Positions 8,934 to 17,905 of a stretch of 64,000 nt of DNA are shown here, one piece after another (position 1 is the stretch's first letter; each line of letters starts with the position of its first letter). The stretch spans positions 620,001 to 684,000 of the forward strand of contig NZ_JACOPF010000002.1 in the NCBI RefSeq assembly GCF_014287475.1, given 5' to 3'. Origin of the DNA: Mediterraneibacter hominis. GTDB lineage: Bacteria > Bacillota > Clostridia > Lachnospirales > Lachnospiraceae. A program made the position numbers and the translations under genes. The notes beneath the pieces were generated by a model, which saw only the letters and a list, made by a program, of their open reading frames with translations, searched no databases and was not told where the DNA came from.

Positions 8934-9854
8934 ATGAGCAAGGTCGTTGTATTTGGCAGTTTTGTAGTGGATTTGATGGCACGAAGTCCTCATCTTCCAG
9001 TTCCAGGGGAGACGGTAAAAGGTTCCGTCTTTAAAATGGGGCCGGGAGGAAAAGGTTTCAATCAGTGTGTAGCTGCTCACAAAGCAGGAGCAGATGTTGT
9101 GATGATAACAAAACTGGGAAAAGACAGTTTCGCGGATGTGGCGCTTGGTACAATGGATGAACTGGGGATGACGAAAGAGAGTCTCTTTTATTCAGATGAT
9201 GTAGAAACGGGAATTGCATTGATCTTGGTGGATGAGAACACAAGTCAGAATGAAATTATCATTGTACCTGGCGCATGCAACACGATTACGCCGGAGGAAG
9301 TTGCAAAAATTGAAAACGTTATAAAAGAAAGCGAATATGTCCTGCTTCAGTTAGAAGTAAACCAGGATGCAAATGAGTTGGTTGCAGATATGGCAAACCG
9401 GTATGGATGTAAAGTGATTGTTAATACAGCTCCGTATGCAAAAATCAGTGATGAGTTTCTATCAAAAGCCTATATGGTTACGCCAAATGAAGTAGAAGCA
9501 GAAGAGCTGACAGGAGTACATGTAGACAGTCTTGAATCGGCACATGAAGCGGCGGAATACTTCTATAAAAAAGGTGTACAAAAAGTGATTATTACGCTTG
9601 GCTCAAGGGGAGTATTTGTTTCATCAGATGGAAGAGAAGAAATTGTTCCTGCATTTAAAGTAGAGGCAGTAGATACGACCGGGGCGGGAGACGCATTTAA
9701 CGGAGGACTACTTGCAGCACTTTCCGAAGGAAAAGACATATGGGAGGCGGTGCGGTTTGCAAACGGGCTCGCCGCGCTCTCTGTACAAAAAATGGGAACA
9801 ACCCCGTCTATGCCGAAACTAGAAGAGGTTGAAAAATTTTTAAAAACACATTAA
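8934..9854 (+). CDS. PfkB-family sugar kinase (ribokinase-like)
   Basis: A 306-residue kinase that probably phosphorylates the sugar brought in by the transporter encoded downstream. It has the N-terminal PfkB signature GPGGKGFNQ, which holds the sugar, and the C-terminal signature DTTGAGDAFNGG with the catalytic Asp. Start ATG 8934 follows GGGAGGGTG; the 40 codons of open frame upstream contain the promoter and operator and are not coding. It is the first gene of a five-gene operon. Ribose is the default guess, but the FucU-like neighbour keeps other sugars open. Confidence 0.88.
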   Translation: MSKVVVFGSFVVDLMARSPHLPVPGETVKGSVFKMGPGGKGFNQCVAAHKAGADVVMITKLGKDSFADVALGTMDELGMTKESLFYSDDVETGIALILVDENTSQNEIIIVPGACNTITPEEVAKIENVIKESEYVLLQLEVNQDANELVADMANRYGCKVIVNTAPYAKISDEFLSKAYMVTPNEVEAEELTGVHVDSLESAHEAAEYFYKKGVQKVIITLGSRGVFVSSDGREEIVPAFKVEAVDTTGAGDAFNGGLLAALSEGKDIWEAVRFANGLAALSVQKMGTTPSMPKLEEVEKFLKTH

Positions 9855-9883
9855 AGATTCATATATAAAAAGGAGGAAGTAAA

Positions 9884-10327
9884 ATGTTAAAAGGTATTCC
9901 AACTAGAATTGGATCTGACCTGCTGAAAGCGCTTGCAGACATGGGACACGGTGATTTGATTGTAATTGCAGACGACTTTTATCCGCCGGTTACAAAAACT
10001 CCTGGCGGGATCAGTATTCAGGCGAAAGGAAATACGGCGCCAGAGATGATTGAAGCTATTTTGCAGCTTATGCCGCTGGATGTAGAGTATTGTGAACATC
10101 CGGTAGAGTATATGGTGCCGGACAAGGATGCGGGCATCACAATGGAAAGACCGAAGGTATGGGATGACGCGATTGGCGCTGTAGAAAAGAACGGATATAG
10201 TGCAGAACAGGTAGGAGAAATTGAGAGAACGAAATTTTATGAAAAAGCGGGAAGAGCCTATGTAACTGTATGCACCAGTGAGAGACAGCCGTATGGATGC
10301 TTTATTATGCAGAAAGGTGTTTTGTAA
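9884..10327 (+). CDS. RbsD/FucU-family sugar mutarotase
   Basis: A 147-residue protein that interconverts sugar anomers (pyranose forms or alpha/beta forms) so that the kinase or isomerase gets the right one. The start MLKGIPTRIGSDLLKALADM and the motif MGHGDLIVIADDFYP, with the catalytic His, match the family. The length is nearer FucU (about 140) than some RbsD proteins. The ribosome binding site is AGGAGG. The gene lies between kinase and binding protein of the same operon. Confidence 0.85.
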   Translation: MLKGIPTRIGSDLLKALADMGHGDLIVIADDFYPPVTKTPGGISIQAKGNTAPEMIEAILQLMPLDVEYCEHPVEYMVPDKDAGITMERPKVWDDAIGAVEKNGYSAEQVGEIERTKFYEKAGRAYVTVCTSERQPYGCFIMQKGVL

Positions 10328-10389
10328 AAAGAAATTCAAATGCTTATTGTCGGGTGACAATTTAAGTAAAGAAAAAAGGAGGAAAACTT

Positions 10390-11454
10390 ATGAAAATGAA
10401 AAAGTTGGTAGCAGCAGTATTGGCAGGAACGATGGTGCTTTCTCTTGCGGCGTGCAGCAAAGGGGGAGATTCCGGCAAAGCTTCTGGAGGAGGAGACGGA
10501 GAAACTTATACAATCGTATATTTGACTCCTTCTACGGCTTCCCAGTTCTGGACTTATGTAGGAATTGGAATTGAAAATGCCATGAAAGATATGGAAGAAG
10601 AACATGGCGTAAAGATTGATTTCTCAACAGTAGGACCAGCAGAGGAAAGTCAGACAGAAGAATATGTAACGGCATTTGAGCAGTGTATTGCAAAGCAGCC
10701 AGATGCGATCGTGACAGCGACCCTGGCGATTGACGCGACAGTTCCAAAAGCACAGGAGGCTACAAATGCAGGAATCGTGCTGAATTTTGTAAACTGTGGC
10801 CTTGGCGTGGGAGACGATGGAGCCCATGAAGAAGCCTACAATGAGTTCTATTATTGCTCTAATGATACAATTGGAGAGATGGCAGCAGAGGCATTCCTTG
10901 ATATTGCAGCAGAAAAAGGCATTTCAACAGAAGAAGGTGTTCTTGGGATGAATACAAATGTTGAAAACGAAGCGCTGAACCACAGAGTTGACAGTTTCCG
11001 TGCATATATCGAAGAGAACGCACCGGGATTGGAAATGACAGATACATATTATAATGGAAACGTAGTAGAAACAGCACAGTCTAATGCTGAAAATATCATA
11101 TCTACATATGGAGACAAACTGATGGGTATGTACTCCGGAAATAATATTACAGGCGACGGCGTGTGCCTTGCTGTACAAGGTTCTGGAATTGCAGATAAGA
11201 TCGTAAATGTTGCGGTAGATTCTGATGATACAGAGATAGCAGCTTTGGAGGGTGGTTATCTGGATGCGATTATTGTGCAGGATGCTTACGCACAGGGATA
11301 TAAATGTATGGAAAATGCGATTTTGACGCTGATTAATGGAGAAAATCCGGAAAGTGAAAAGCAGGTAAACTGCCCGCCGGTAGTTATCACAAAGGATAAT
11401 ATGAATGAAGAGGAAATGCAGGATCTGCTTGACCCGACACGACTTCAGAAATAA
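10390..11454 (+). CDS. Sugar ABC transporter substrate-binding lipoprotein
   Basis: A 354-residue type I periplasmic-binding-fold protein on the outer face of the membrane. The lipoprotein signal peptide ends in the lipobox LAAC (Cys at about 22), followed by a Gly/Ser-rich linker. The body resembles RbsB-type proteins, with a DNA-independent LacI-like core. It feeds the double ATPase and permease encoded next. Substrate not assignable from sequence alone. Confidence 0.88.
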   Translation: MKMKKLVAAVLAGTMVLSLAACSKGGDSGKASGGGDGETYTIVYLTPSTASQFWTYVGIGIENAMKDMEEEHGVKIDFSTVGPAEESQTEEYVTAFEQCIAKQPDAIVTATLAIDATVPKAQEATNAGIVLNFVNCGLGVGDDGAHEEAYNEFYYCSNDTIGEMAAEAFLDIAAEKGISTEEGVLGMNTNVENEALNHRVDSFRAYIEENAPGLEMTDTYYNGNVVETAQSNAENIISTYGDKLMGMYSGNNITGDGVCLAVQGSGIADKIVNVAVDSDDTEIAALEGGYLDAIIVQDAYAQGYKCMENAILTLINGENPESEKQVNCPPVVITKDNMNEEEMQDLLDPTRLQK

Positions 11455-11558
11455 GAAAGGTGTTTGAAACAGAATAGTAGTTTGATGAATCTAGGGAGGC
11501 TGTAGGAAATTGGTGAGATTTGCCGCTGCCTCCCGTTGTTATCAGAAAGGATGGAATT

Positions 11559-13067
11559 ATGAGCGAGACAATTATGAAGATCGACCACATAAGCAAATTT
11601 TATCCTGGCGTCACAGCGTTGAACAATGTGAGTTTTGAGATTAAAAAAGGTGAAGTTCACGCTCTATGCGGTGAAAACGGTGCGGGAAAATCCACACTCA
11701 TCAAATGCATTATGGGAGTCGAGAAACCAGATGAGGGAAAGGTTTCGATGAACTATAACGGAGAATGGATAGTCAATGCCAACGCGCTGGAAGCGCAGAG
11801 TCACGGTGTATTCGCCAATTATCAGCATGTCAATATTGCCTTGGATTTAAGCATTGCTGAAAATTACTTCCTGGGCAGACAGCCTAAGACAAAACTAGGA
11901 ATGGTGGACTGGAGGAAAATGCAGGAAGACAGCCAGAAGATTATCGATAAATTTGAGATGAACGTAAATCCGAATGAGAAAATAAAAACCCTTCCGATTG
12001 CTATGCAGGCGATGGTGACGATCAGCAAAATATCGGTAAATGATGACATCAGGGTAGTAATTTTTGATGAACCTACAGCACTTCTGGAAAATGAAAAAGT
12101 AGATATTCTTTTCAAGTTTATAGCAGAACTGAAAGAAAGAGGAGTCAGTATTATCTATATTTCTCATCGTCTGGAAGAGGTTATGGATATCTGCGATACA
12201 GTTACAGTTTTGAAAGATGGTACATATGTGGATACAAAACCAATTTCAGAGGTGACGAAGGATTCTCTGATTGCCATGATGGTAGGACGTGAAATGTCAG
12301 ATATTTATAATATCAAACATCAGGTTCCAGGAGAAGAAATCTTAAAAATTGAGAATTTTACAGACAGCAAACATTTTAAAAACATTAATTTCAGCTTGAA
12401 GAAAGGCGAGATCCTAGGATTTGTCGGATTGGTTGGAGCAGGCCGGAGTGAAATTATGCGTGCGCTGTGCGGAGTGGAAAAAAGGCTGTCTGGTGATGTA
12501 TATGTAAAAGGGAAGAAAGTGAACATAAAAAATCCAAGCGACGCTATGAAATACGGAATCAGCTTTCTGACAGAGGACAGGCGGACAGACGGGCTCGCGC
12601 TTCAACTTCCAATTAAGACGAATATCAATATGAATTCCTACGAAATGATAAGCAAAGGCGGCGTGATTTCTCTGAAGGAGGAAAACAACAGGGCAGAGGA
12701 TTATTCAAAACGTGTAAATGTCAAGACACCGAGTGTAATGCAGCTTGTGGGTAACCTGTCAGGAGGAAATCAACAGAAGGTCGTTATTGCAAAACTGCTG
12801 TGCTGCGATCCGGATGTCCTGATTTTTGATGAGCCTACAGTCGGCGTGGATGTGGGGGCAAAGGAAGAAATTTATAAAATTATGGAAGGACTGACAGCAC
12901 AAGGAAAATCAATTATTCTGATTTCGTCTTACCTGCCGGAAGTTATGGGGCTGTCTGACCGGTTGATTGTTATGGCGCAAGGAAAGATAACAGGTGAATT
13001 TGCAGGGGAAGAACTGGCAGGCTTAAGAGAAGAAGATGTTCTGAAACGGGCATCTATTGAAGGTTAG
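11559..13067 (+). CDS. Sugar ABC transporter ATPase with two nucleotide-binding domains (RbsA-like)
   Basis: About 502 residues with two ATPase halves, as usual for ribose/galactose-type importers. The first half has an intact Walker A GENGAGKST and Walker B VVIFDEPTA, but a poor signature where LPIAMQ replaces LSxGQ. The second half has a degenerate Walker A (GLVGAGRSE) and a good signature LSGGNQQK. Such complementary decay is normal in this family. Start 11559 is chosen for its AAGG site; 13 further codons upstream lack one. The permease follows after 10 bases. Confidence 0.92.
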   Translation: MSETIMKIDHISKFYPGVTALNNVSFEIKKGEVHALCGENGAGKSTLIKCIMGVEKPDEGKVSMNYNGEWIVNANALEAQSHGVFANYQHVNIALDLSIAENYFLGRQPKTKLGMVDWRKMQEDSQKIIDKFEMNVNPNEKIKTLPIAMQAMVTISKISVNDDIRVVIFDEPTALLENEKVDILFKFIAELKERGVSIIYISHRLEEVMDICDTVTVLKDGTYVDTKPISEVTKDSLIAMMVGREMSDIYNIKHQVPGEEILKIENFTDSKHFKNINFSLKKGEILGFVGLVGAGRSEIMRALCGVEKRLSGDVYVKGKKVNIKNPSDAMKYGISFLTEDRRTDGLALQLPIKTNINMNSYEMISKGGVISLKEENNRAEDYSKRVNVKTPSVMQLVGNLSGGNQQKVVIAKLLCCDPDVLIFDEPTVGVDVGAKEEIYKIMEGLTAQGKSIILISSYLPEVMGLSDRLIVMAQGKITGEFAGEELAGLREEDVLKRASIEG

Positions 13068-13077
13068 GAGGGTCATT

Positions 13078-14052
13078 ATGAATCATGCAAAAAAAGGAAA
13101 AAACAGTTCTTTGACCAGCGTGTTCCAAAAGACGGAATTTACGCTTGGCATTATTATAGTGGTGCTGTTTATAGTTGCCACAGTAGGGACAGACAATTTC
13201 TGTACAGTATATAATATTACAAACCTGATGAAACAATGTGCGATCATCGGTGTACTGGCAGTAGCGCAGACAATGATTATTATTACAGGCGGCATTGATA
13301 TAAGCTGTGGCGCGATTACAGGGTTATCCTGTATGGTTCTTGCACTCTTGCAGAGAGATACAGATGTAAACTTTTTCCTGACACTGATTATAGCGGTAGT
13401 CGTATCCGTCATTTGTGGTCTGGTAAATGGAATTATCGTATATGAATTCCAGGTTCCGGCTATGATTGCCACCTTAGGTACACAGACAATCATATATGGT
13501 ACTGTAAAGATTATAAGCGGTGCCCTTACAGTCAGCGGCCTGGATCAGAGGCTTCTGGATATGGGAAATACAAATATCGGCGGTATTTTACCTGTTCTTG
13601 CCATTTTCTGGGTGATTGTATCAGTGATCATCTTTCTTGTTCTTAAATTTACTATCTTCGGACGGAACTTGTATGTAATAGGCAGCGGAGTAGAGGTAGC
13701 AAAGCTATGTGGTATCAAAGTACGCGGTATGTTTTACACTGTATATGCTTTTGCAGGTCTGCTGTATGGTATTGCCGGAATTATGCTTGCAGCACGTGTA
13801 CAGAGTGCACTGCCGACAGGCGGAGAAGGATACGAAATGAATGCCATCGCGGCGGCTGTCATCGGAGGTGCATCACTGACAGGAGGAAGAGGTGCAGTAG
13901 CGGGGACAATTTTGGGTACCATATTGATGACGTTAATTAATAATGCAGGAGTGCAGTTTGGATTAAATACGCATGTGCTGTCGATTACAAGTGGTGTATT
14001 GATTATTTTGGCTGTAACAATGGATATGCTTAAGGCAAGGAAAAAAGGATAG
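13078..14052 (+). CDS. Sugar ABC transporter permease (RbsC-like)
   Basis: An inner-membrane permease of about 324 residues with eight or more hydrophobic helices. It carries the typical motif ISCGAITGLSCM and the loop EGYEMNAIAAAVIGGASLTGG, which contacts the ATPase. The ribosome binding site GGAGG precedes ATG 13078. It is the last gene of the sugar operon. Confidence 0.92.
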   Translation: MNHAKKGKNSSLTSVFQKTEFTLGIIIVVLFIVATVGTDNFCTVYNITNLMKQCAIIGVLAVAQTMIIITGGIDISCGAITGLSCMVLALLQRDTDVNFFLTLIIAVVVSVICGLVNGIIVYEFQVPAMIATLGTQTIIYGTVKIISGALTVSGLDQRLLDMGNTNIGGILPVLAIFWVIVSVIIFLVLKFTIFGRNLYVIGSGVEVAKLCGIKVRGMFYTVYAFAGLLYGIAGIMLAARVQSALPTGGEGYEMNAIAAAVIGGASLTGGRGAVAGTILGTILMTLINNAGVQFGLNTHVLSITSGVLIILAVTMDMLKARKKG

Positions 14053-14071
14053 AACAGTTTAGAAAAAATAA

Positions 14072-14104
14072 CCCCTCGTTTTTCGGTATTCCGAAAGACG
14101 GGGG
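14072..14104. terminator. Terminator-like hairpin after the sugar operon
   Basis: A 14-bp stem with two wobble pairs forms between CCCTCGTTTTTCGG (14073-14086) and 14091-14104, with loop TATT. There is no U-run on the plus side, while the minus side is followed by a U-rich stretch. It may act as an RNA 3' end stabiliser for the operon, or as a terminator for leftward transcripts. Confidence 0.5.
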
Positions 14105-14173
14105 AGAGTTAAACTTTAAGGTGTATACAGCCTGTTTTTTTCGACGAAATCTTTCTGTATTTTGTAATCAGTG

Positions 14174-14212
14174 GCCCTCTCTTTACAAGAATGCGTGTGT
14201 CTTTGTAAAAAG
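14174..14212. other. Imperfect inverted repeat in spacer before lacI-type gene
   Basis: CCTCTCTTTACAA pairs with TTGTAAAAAGAGG with one mismatch, around a 13-base loop. No U-tail follows. The remaining spacer (14105-14247) shows no coding sequence. The nearby ACCGCTTTA at 14233-14241 resembles half of the sugar-operon operator and might serve autoregulation. Confidence 0.35.
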
Positions 14213-14247
14213 AGGCTATGTAGTAATAAAATACCGCTTTATGATAG

Positions 14248-14276
14248 TTGACATATTCTCAAATTGTTGCTATCTT
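14248..14276 (+). promoter_or_regulatory. Promoter of the LacI-family regulator
   Basis: Consensus -35 TTGACA (14248-14253), a 17-base spacer and -10 TATCTT (14271-14276) lie about 48 bases before the regulator start. Confidence 0.6.
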
Positions 14277-14323
14277 GTAAAAAGCTAAATAATTGCCAAA
14301 TAGGGCGAAGGAAAGGTGTTTTC

Positions 14324-15355
14324 ATGAATATCTATGATATAGCAAAAGAAGCGGGAGTTTCGCCGTCGACGGTTTCCAGAGTATTAAATAATAGAGACAA
14401 TGTAAAAAAGGGTACCAGGGAGAAAGTACTTCAGGTGATAGAAGGTAAGGCATACAAACCCAACCTGCTGGCCAGATCTTTGAGTGTGGGAGTGTCGCGC
14501 AACATTGCATTTCTGGCTCCTGATATTGAAAATCCCTTTTTTAGTAAGATACTCCATGGAATTTCAGACTGTGCGATTGAGAAAGACTATAATGTTTTTA
14601 TGTTTGGAACCGATGAAAATACAGAGAGGGAGCATAAAATCTTGGAAAATCTAAAGCCGGAAATGATGATGGGACTGATTATTACTCCGGTATCTGAGAG
14701 GGATGAAAATACAGTAGAATGGTTGAAGCGGTTTGAACAGCAGGGAATTCCCATTGTACTGGTAGACAGAGATATTCGTGGCTGCAAATTTGACGGCGTT
14801 TTTTCAAATGATGAGGAAAGTGCCTGTGAGGCGGTGGAGTGTCTGATTGAGGAAGGACACAAAAAAATCGGCGTTATAACCGGACCGGAGACATCAAAAC
14901 CAGGACATGACCGCTGTGCAGGCTATAAAAGAGCGCTGAAAAAGCATAACATCGAAATAAATGAGAATTATATTGTCAGAGGCGGTTTTAAAGAGGAAGG
15001 CGCTTATCGGGCAATGAAAGCGCTCATGGAACAAAAGGAACCTCCGACCGCAGTTTTTTCTTGTAATAATATGACAACACTAGGCTGCTTGAGATATATG
15101 CAGGAAAAGGGGATGAAGCTGACGCGGGACATTTCGATGGTTTGTTTTGATGAAATAAAAGAACTGGAATATACGGACATTCATCTGACTTCTGTAGCAA
15201 GACCTATCTATGAGATGGGATATGAGGCGATGCATATTTTGGAAAAGCGATATGAAGACAAAGAAAAGAGAGGGTCGGACAGATATATAATCAGAAGGCA
15301 TATAGTCAATCCGTACCTTGTAAAACGCGGTTCGGAAAAGTACTTGCAATTTTAA
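14324..15355 (+). CDS. LacI-family transcriptional regulator
   Basis: A 343-residue repressor. The N-terminal helix-turn-helix (about 1-24) reads IYDIAKEAGVSPSTVSRVLN. A hinge helix follows (YKPNLLARSL) and then a periplasmic-binding-like effector core from about 60. Start 14324 has GAAAGGTG in front; the 20 upstream codons overlap the -10 region. It lies just after the sugar operon with its own promoter and most likely senses that sugar. The paired operators at 8718 and 8869 are natural targets. Confidence 0.92.
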   Translation: MNIYDIAKEAGVSPSTVSRVLNNRDNVKKGTREKVLQVIEGKAYKPNLLARSLSVGVSRNIAFLAPDIENPFFSKILHGISDCAIEKDYNVFMFGTDENTEREHKILENLKPEMMMGLIITPVSERDENTVEWLKRFEQQGIPIVLVDRDIRGCKFDGVFSNDEESACEAVECLIEEGHKKIGVITGPETSKPGHDRCAGYKRALKKHNIEINENYIVRGGFKEEGAYRAMKALMEQKEPPTAVFSCNNMTTLGCLRYMQEKGMKLTRDISMVCFDEIKELEYTDIHLTSVARPIYEMGYEAMHILEKRYEDKEKRGSDRYIIRRHIVNPYLVKRGSEKYLQF

Positions 15356-15372
15356 TGTGAAAGTATTATAAT
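15344..15372 (+). promoter_or_regulatory. tRNA-Gly promoter inside the end of the regulator gene
   Basis: TTGCAA (15344-15349), a 17-base spacer and a perfect TATAAT (15367-15372) stand 10 bases before the tRNA. The -35 box lies within the last codons of the LacI-family gene. Confidence 0.7.
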
Positions 15373-15381
15373 ATTTTCCGT

Positions 15382-15452
15382 GCAGATGTAGTTCATCGGT
15401 AGAACACCAGCTTCCCAAGCTGGGGAGGCGGGTTCGATTCCCGTCATCTGCT
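15382..15452 (+). tRNA. tRNA-Gly (anticodon CCC)
   Basis: A 71-nt cloverleaf. The acceptor stem GCAGATG pairs with CATCTGC and the discriminator base is T. The anticodon arm CCAGC-TTCCCAA-GCTGG gives anticodon CCC, which reads GGG. The T arm GCGGG-TTCGATT-CCCGT is standard. CCA is not encoded. The prophage lies 1 kb away and does not use this tRNA as its attachment site. Confidence 0.95.
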
Positions 15453-15463
15453 TTACGGAGATT

Positions 15464-15509
15464 CCTTGCATGATATAGCAGTTTAGCACTGTAATCATGC
15501 AGGGTTTTT
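15464..15509 (+). terminator. Intrinsic terminator of tRNA-Gly
   Basis: CCTTGCATGAT pairs with ATCATGCAGG (one bulged T), followed by six T residues at 15504-15509. It is placed 12 bases after the tRNA. Confidence 0.8.
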
Positions 15510-15510
15510 T

Positions 15511-15541
15511 ATTGTATAGGAAACTTTGTTTCCTATACAAT
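15511..15541. repeat. Palindromic element downstream of tRNA-Gly
   Basis: A perfect 14-bp inverted repeat (ATTGTATAGGAAAC against GTTTCCTATACAAT) encloses a 3-base loop. With the outer GGGTTTTTT/AAAACCC the stem extends to about 21 bp. The string GGAAACTTTGTT recurs at 15575-15586. It looks like a small intergenic palindromic repeat, and may double as terminator for the convergent acetyltransferase gene. Confidence 0.6.
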
Positions 15542-15594
15542 AAAACCCTCTGGGGGATGCGCACGCCGCAATAAGGAAACTTTGTTCTATAAAG

Positions 15595-16194
15595 CTAAAG
15601 CGGTGGCTGTTTATCTCTTTCTCTGGCAGAAAAAGTTTGGATAAGCTGCTTTCTTTTTTCTTTGGGTATTTCCTGTATAGATAGAACAGGTGCAGGCGTT
15701 CCTTCATAAGGGAGGAGCGCCTTTTCATACCATGACACATCTCGCCATTTTCCGCATTTATATCCTGTATTATGATAGGTTCCAAGGCAGGAAAAGCCCA
15801 GAGTAGTGTGCAGGCGTTCACTTTTTTCATTGGGAACAGTGATTCCGCTGTAAACAGTATGTATCCCCTGCTCTTGGAGCAGCGCGATTAAAAGCCGGTA
15901 CAATTTTCTCCCTAAACCTCTGGAAGTATAACTTTTATCCAGATAAATAGATAATTCTGCGTTCCACTGATAGGCGGCACGTTCCATCTGGCGGTGTGCA
16001 TAGGCGTATCCTATGATTTTCTTATCTTCCTCACAGACAAGATAAGGGTAAAATGCAGAAAACGTCCGGATACGTTCTTGGAATTCTTCTATGGAAGGAA
16101 GGGTCTCTTCGAATGTGATAGGAGTATCAATATACTGGGCGTAAATTTTCAGCAAATCTTCTGTATCAGATAAACGGACAAATCGGATAGTCAT
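15595..16194 (-). CDS. GNAT-family N-acetyltransferase (phosphinothricin acetyltransferase-like)
   Basis: A 199-residue enzyme that transfers acetyl from acetyl-CoA to an amine. It has the N-terminal fold of the PAT/Pat group, the CoA-binding loop SRGLGRKLYRLL, and the C-terminal part NEKSERLHTTLGF followed by GKWRDVSWYEK. An AAGGAG site precedes ATG 16194. The true substrate is unknown; the family includes glufosinate- and methionine-sulfoximine-detoxifying enzymes and ribosomal protein acetylases. About 35 residues after the conserved core are unique. Confidence 0.85.
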   Translation of the reverse strand: MTIRFVRLSDTEDLLKIYAQYIDTPITFEETLPSIEEFQERIRTFSAFYPYLVCEEDKKIIGYAYAHRQMERAAYQWNAELSIYLDKSYTSRGLGRKLYRLLIALLQEQGIHTVYSGITVPNEKSERLHTTLGFSCLGTYHNTGYKCGKWRDVSWYEKALLPYEGTPAPVLSIQEIPKEKRKQLIQTFSARERDKQPPL

Positions 16195-16422
16195 AGGCAG
16201 GCTCCTTTTCTATGTAAATTATGAACAGTTCCAGACAACATTATAGCAAATCCAGGAAGCGGGAAAAAGTATTTTCGATCTTAAGAAATTCAAAAGAATT
16301 GCTTAAAATTCATCAAGGCGCGTGGTTGACATAAATACGGGTAAAATGCGCCAACTATGCGGGTTTCAATGAAGTGCTATCTAAATAAATGACATTAAAA
16401 AAAGTCATAATAAATGGTATCC

Positions 16423-16445
16423 GTTTACAACACGTTTACAACAAA
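16423..16445 (+). repeat. Attachment site attL core (23 bp)
   Basis: Identical to 60598-60620. The core contains GTTTACAAC twice, two bases apart, then AAA. It ends exactly where the integrase stop codon begins (16446), so in the excised phage the attP core touches the int 3' end. The 228 bp of host DNA to its left (16195-16422) shows no gene. Confidence 0.9.
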
Positions 16446-17609
16446 TCACTGTTCTATTTGTATCTTTTCAATTTCATGTCTCAAGTCTTCCAGCTCCCGA
16501 TGTCCATATACCTTGTTTGTCATATCTGAAAACGCATGCCCTAGCATCCTTTTCCTGTCGTTCTCTTTTACCTCAAAGCGTTCGCATAATTTAGAGAATG
16601 TATGTCGGCAATCATGGGGAGTATGCTTTTCAATTCCTATTACGCCAAGTGTTTCATACATTTTTTTCCTGAACGTGCCTTTTGTTGTAGGCAGCAGCGC
16701 CCCTTCCCGATTTATCCGCTTTTTCACAAGCGGCATAATTCCTGAATGAATGGGTACTATTCGGTTTTTGCTGCAGTCATTTTTAACCCCGCCTTTGAAA
16801 TATCCTTCTTTCAGATTCACTTCAAGCGTCCGATATGCTTCAATGCGGAATCCAGAATAACACATAATAAGTAGCATTTCCACAATATCATTATTCTTAT
16901 TCTTCCAAAGTATTTTTAATTCTTCTGTACTAAATGGTACGCCTTTTTCTCTGTCATTCTTTGCGTTGACAGAAACGTATTCGGCATAGTTCATTGATAC
17001 AATATTATTTGGCACTGCGTATTTATACATTTGGTTATACAATAGTTTAACGGATTCAGCAGTTGCCTTTTTATGTGTTTTTAGAGTTGCGTCCAGGGCC
17101 TCCTGTAAATCATCAGCTTTTAATTCCTCAAATATTCTATTATGCAGCGTCTCTACATTCTTATACCCTGATATTACACGTGCTTCTGAAGAAGACTTTC
17201 TACCTTTGTAGCCGTATTCTTTGCCGAATTTGCGCTTATAAGATTTCTCAAATACTTCCGAGAATTTCGGCTTATCTGTATCAGGTTCACTATTAAACAT
17301 TTTTTTGTTGTAATCTGATACCAGTTTTTTGAAAAAAACATCATTGATACCAGAATCTGGCCGCATATTTTGCTCAATCATTACTTCATCTCCCGGCGTG
17401 TATGTTCCGGCATGATATGAGACTAAGACTGCCAGTCCGACATCCCAGCCGGATACATAGCATAAAGCTGGAGGTGTCTTTTTCTTTCCGTTGTCATATT
17501 CCTCAATTGCTGGTGGATAAACTCCATAGGGATTCCTGCGTTTTTTACCAAGAAAGCGTATCTGGCCGTAACCGTTTGGCAGTTTTTCATGTTTCTTTCG
17601 TCGTGGCAT
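16446..17609 (-). CDS. int: Phage integrase, tyrosine recombinase
   Basis: A 387-residue site-specific recombinase for insertion and excision. A SAM-like core-binding domain lies at about 120-225. The catalytic domain has Arg in SGFRIEAYRTLEV, the box HDCRHTF, His in LGHAF and Tyr in VYGHRELE near the end. The first 90 residues form an arm-binding-type domain rich in Lys/Arg (MPRRKKHEKLPNGYGQIRFL). Start 17609 is preceded by AAGGTGAT; a longer frame to 17711 lacks a site. It is transcribed toward attL. Confidence 0.93.
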   Translation of the reverse strand: MPRRKKHEKLPNGYGQIRFLGKKRRNPYGVYPPAIEEYDNGKKKTPPALCYVSGWDVGLAVLVSYHAGTYTPGDEVMIEQNMRPDSGINDVFFKKLVSDYNKKMFNSEPDTDKPKFSEVFEKSYKRKFGKEYGYKGRKSSSEARVISGYKNVETLHNRIFEELKADDLQEALDATLKTHKKATAESVKLLYNQMYKYAVPNNIVSMNYAEYVSVNAKNDREKGVPFSTEELKILWKNKNNDIVEMLLIMCYSGFRIEAYRTLEVNLKEGYFKGGVKNDCSKNRIVPIHSGIMPLVKKRINREGALLPTTKGTFRKKMYETLGVIGIEKHTPHDCRHTFSKLCERFEVKENDRKRMLGHAFSDMTNKVYGHRELEDLRHEIEKIQIEQ

Positions 17610-17676
17610 AGTTATCACCTTCTTTCTGAATATAAAAATAACAGCGCACAAATGTTCTGTATTGTGCAGCTGCACC

Positions 17677-17694
17677 GAAGATGATACAATATTC
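17677..17694 (-). repeat. 18-bp repeat shared with the right phage end
   Basis: GAATATTGTATCATCTTC on the minus strand is identical to 60544-60561 on the plus strand. One copy is about 70 bp upstream of int, the other 36 bp before attR. They may be arm or accessory protein sites for recombination, but the shared position is the only support. Confidence 0.4.
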
Positions 17695-17759
17695 CTGTCA
17701 AAGAGTTGCATATCTTCGGATTGTGCTAGAACTGCTTCGGTGCGCCAACACCGGAGCAG

Positions 17760-17787
17760 TTGACATTTAAAGTATATTTGTTATAAT
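17760..17787 (+). promoter_or_regulatory. Promoter of the antitoxin RNA
   Basis: Consensus TTGACA (17760-17765) and TATAAT (17782-17787) are separated by 16 bases. No open frame follows on this strand, and the transcript would run against the small toxin gene. Confidence 0.75.
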
Positions 17788-17793
17788 ATACTT

Positions 17794-17905
17794 AACAAGG
17801 CAACTGGAAAAGATGGCTGCATCCCATCTGCTCCGGGTAAGATAAAAATCTAGTTACAAAAAGTAGTCGCTATCTTTACCAGAGACGGGCGGCTACTTTT
17901 TATTT
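17794..17905 (+). ncRNA. Antisense RNA antitoxin of a type I toxin-antitoxin module
   Basis: The predicted RNA starts just after the strong promoter and ends at a hairpin whose arms are AAAAAGTAGTCGC (17858-17870) and GCGGCTACTTTTT (17889-17901), followed by a further T-run. No ORF lies in it. Its 3' end overlaps the last codons and 3' untranslated part of the toxin mRNA, the same tail-to-tail layout as txpA/ratA in Bacillus. The shared hairpin can end both transcripts. An internal hairpin GATGG...CCATC would fold the body. Confidence 0.6.

Noticed and set aside
15382..15452. tRNA-Gly as prophage attachment site
   Set aside because: The 23-bp duplicated core at the prophage ends is unrelated to the tRNA sequence, and about 970 bp with a GNAT gene lie between them.
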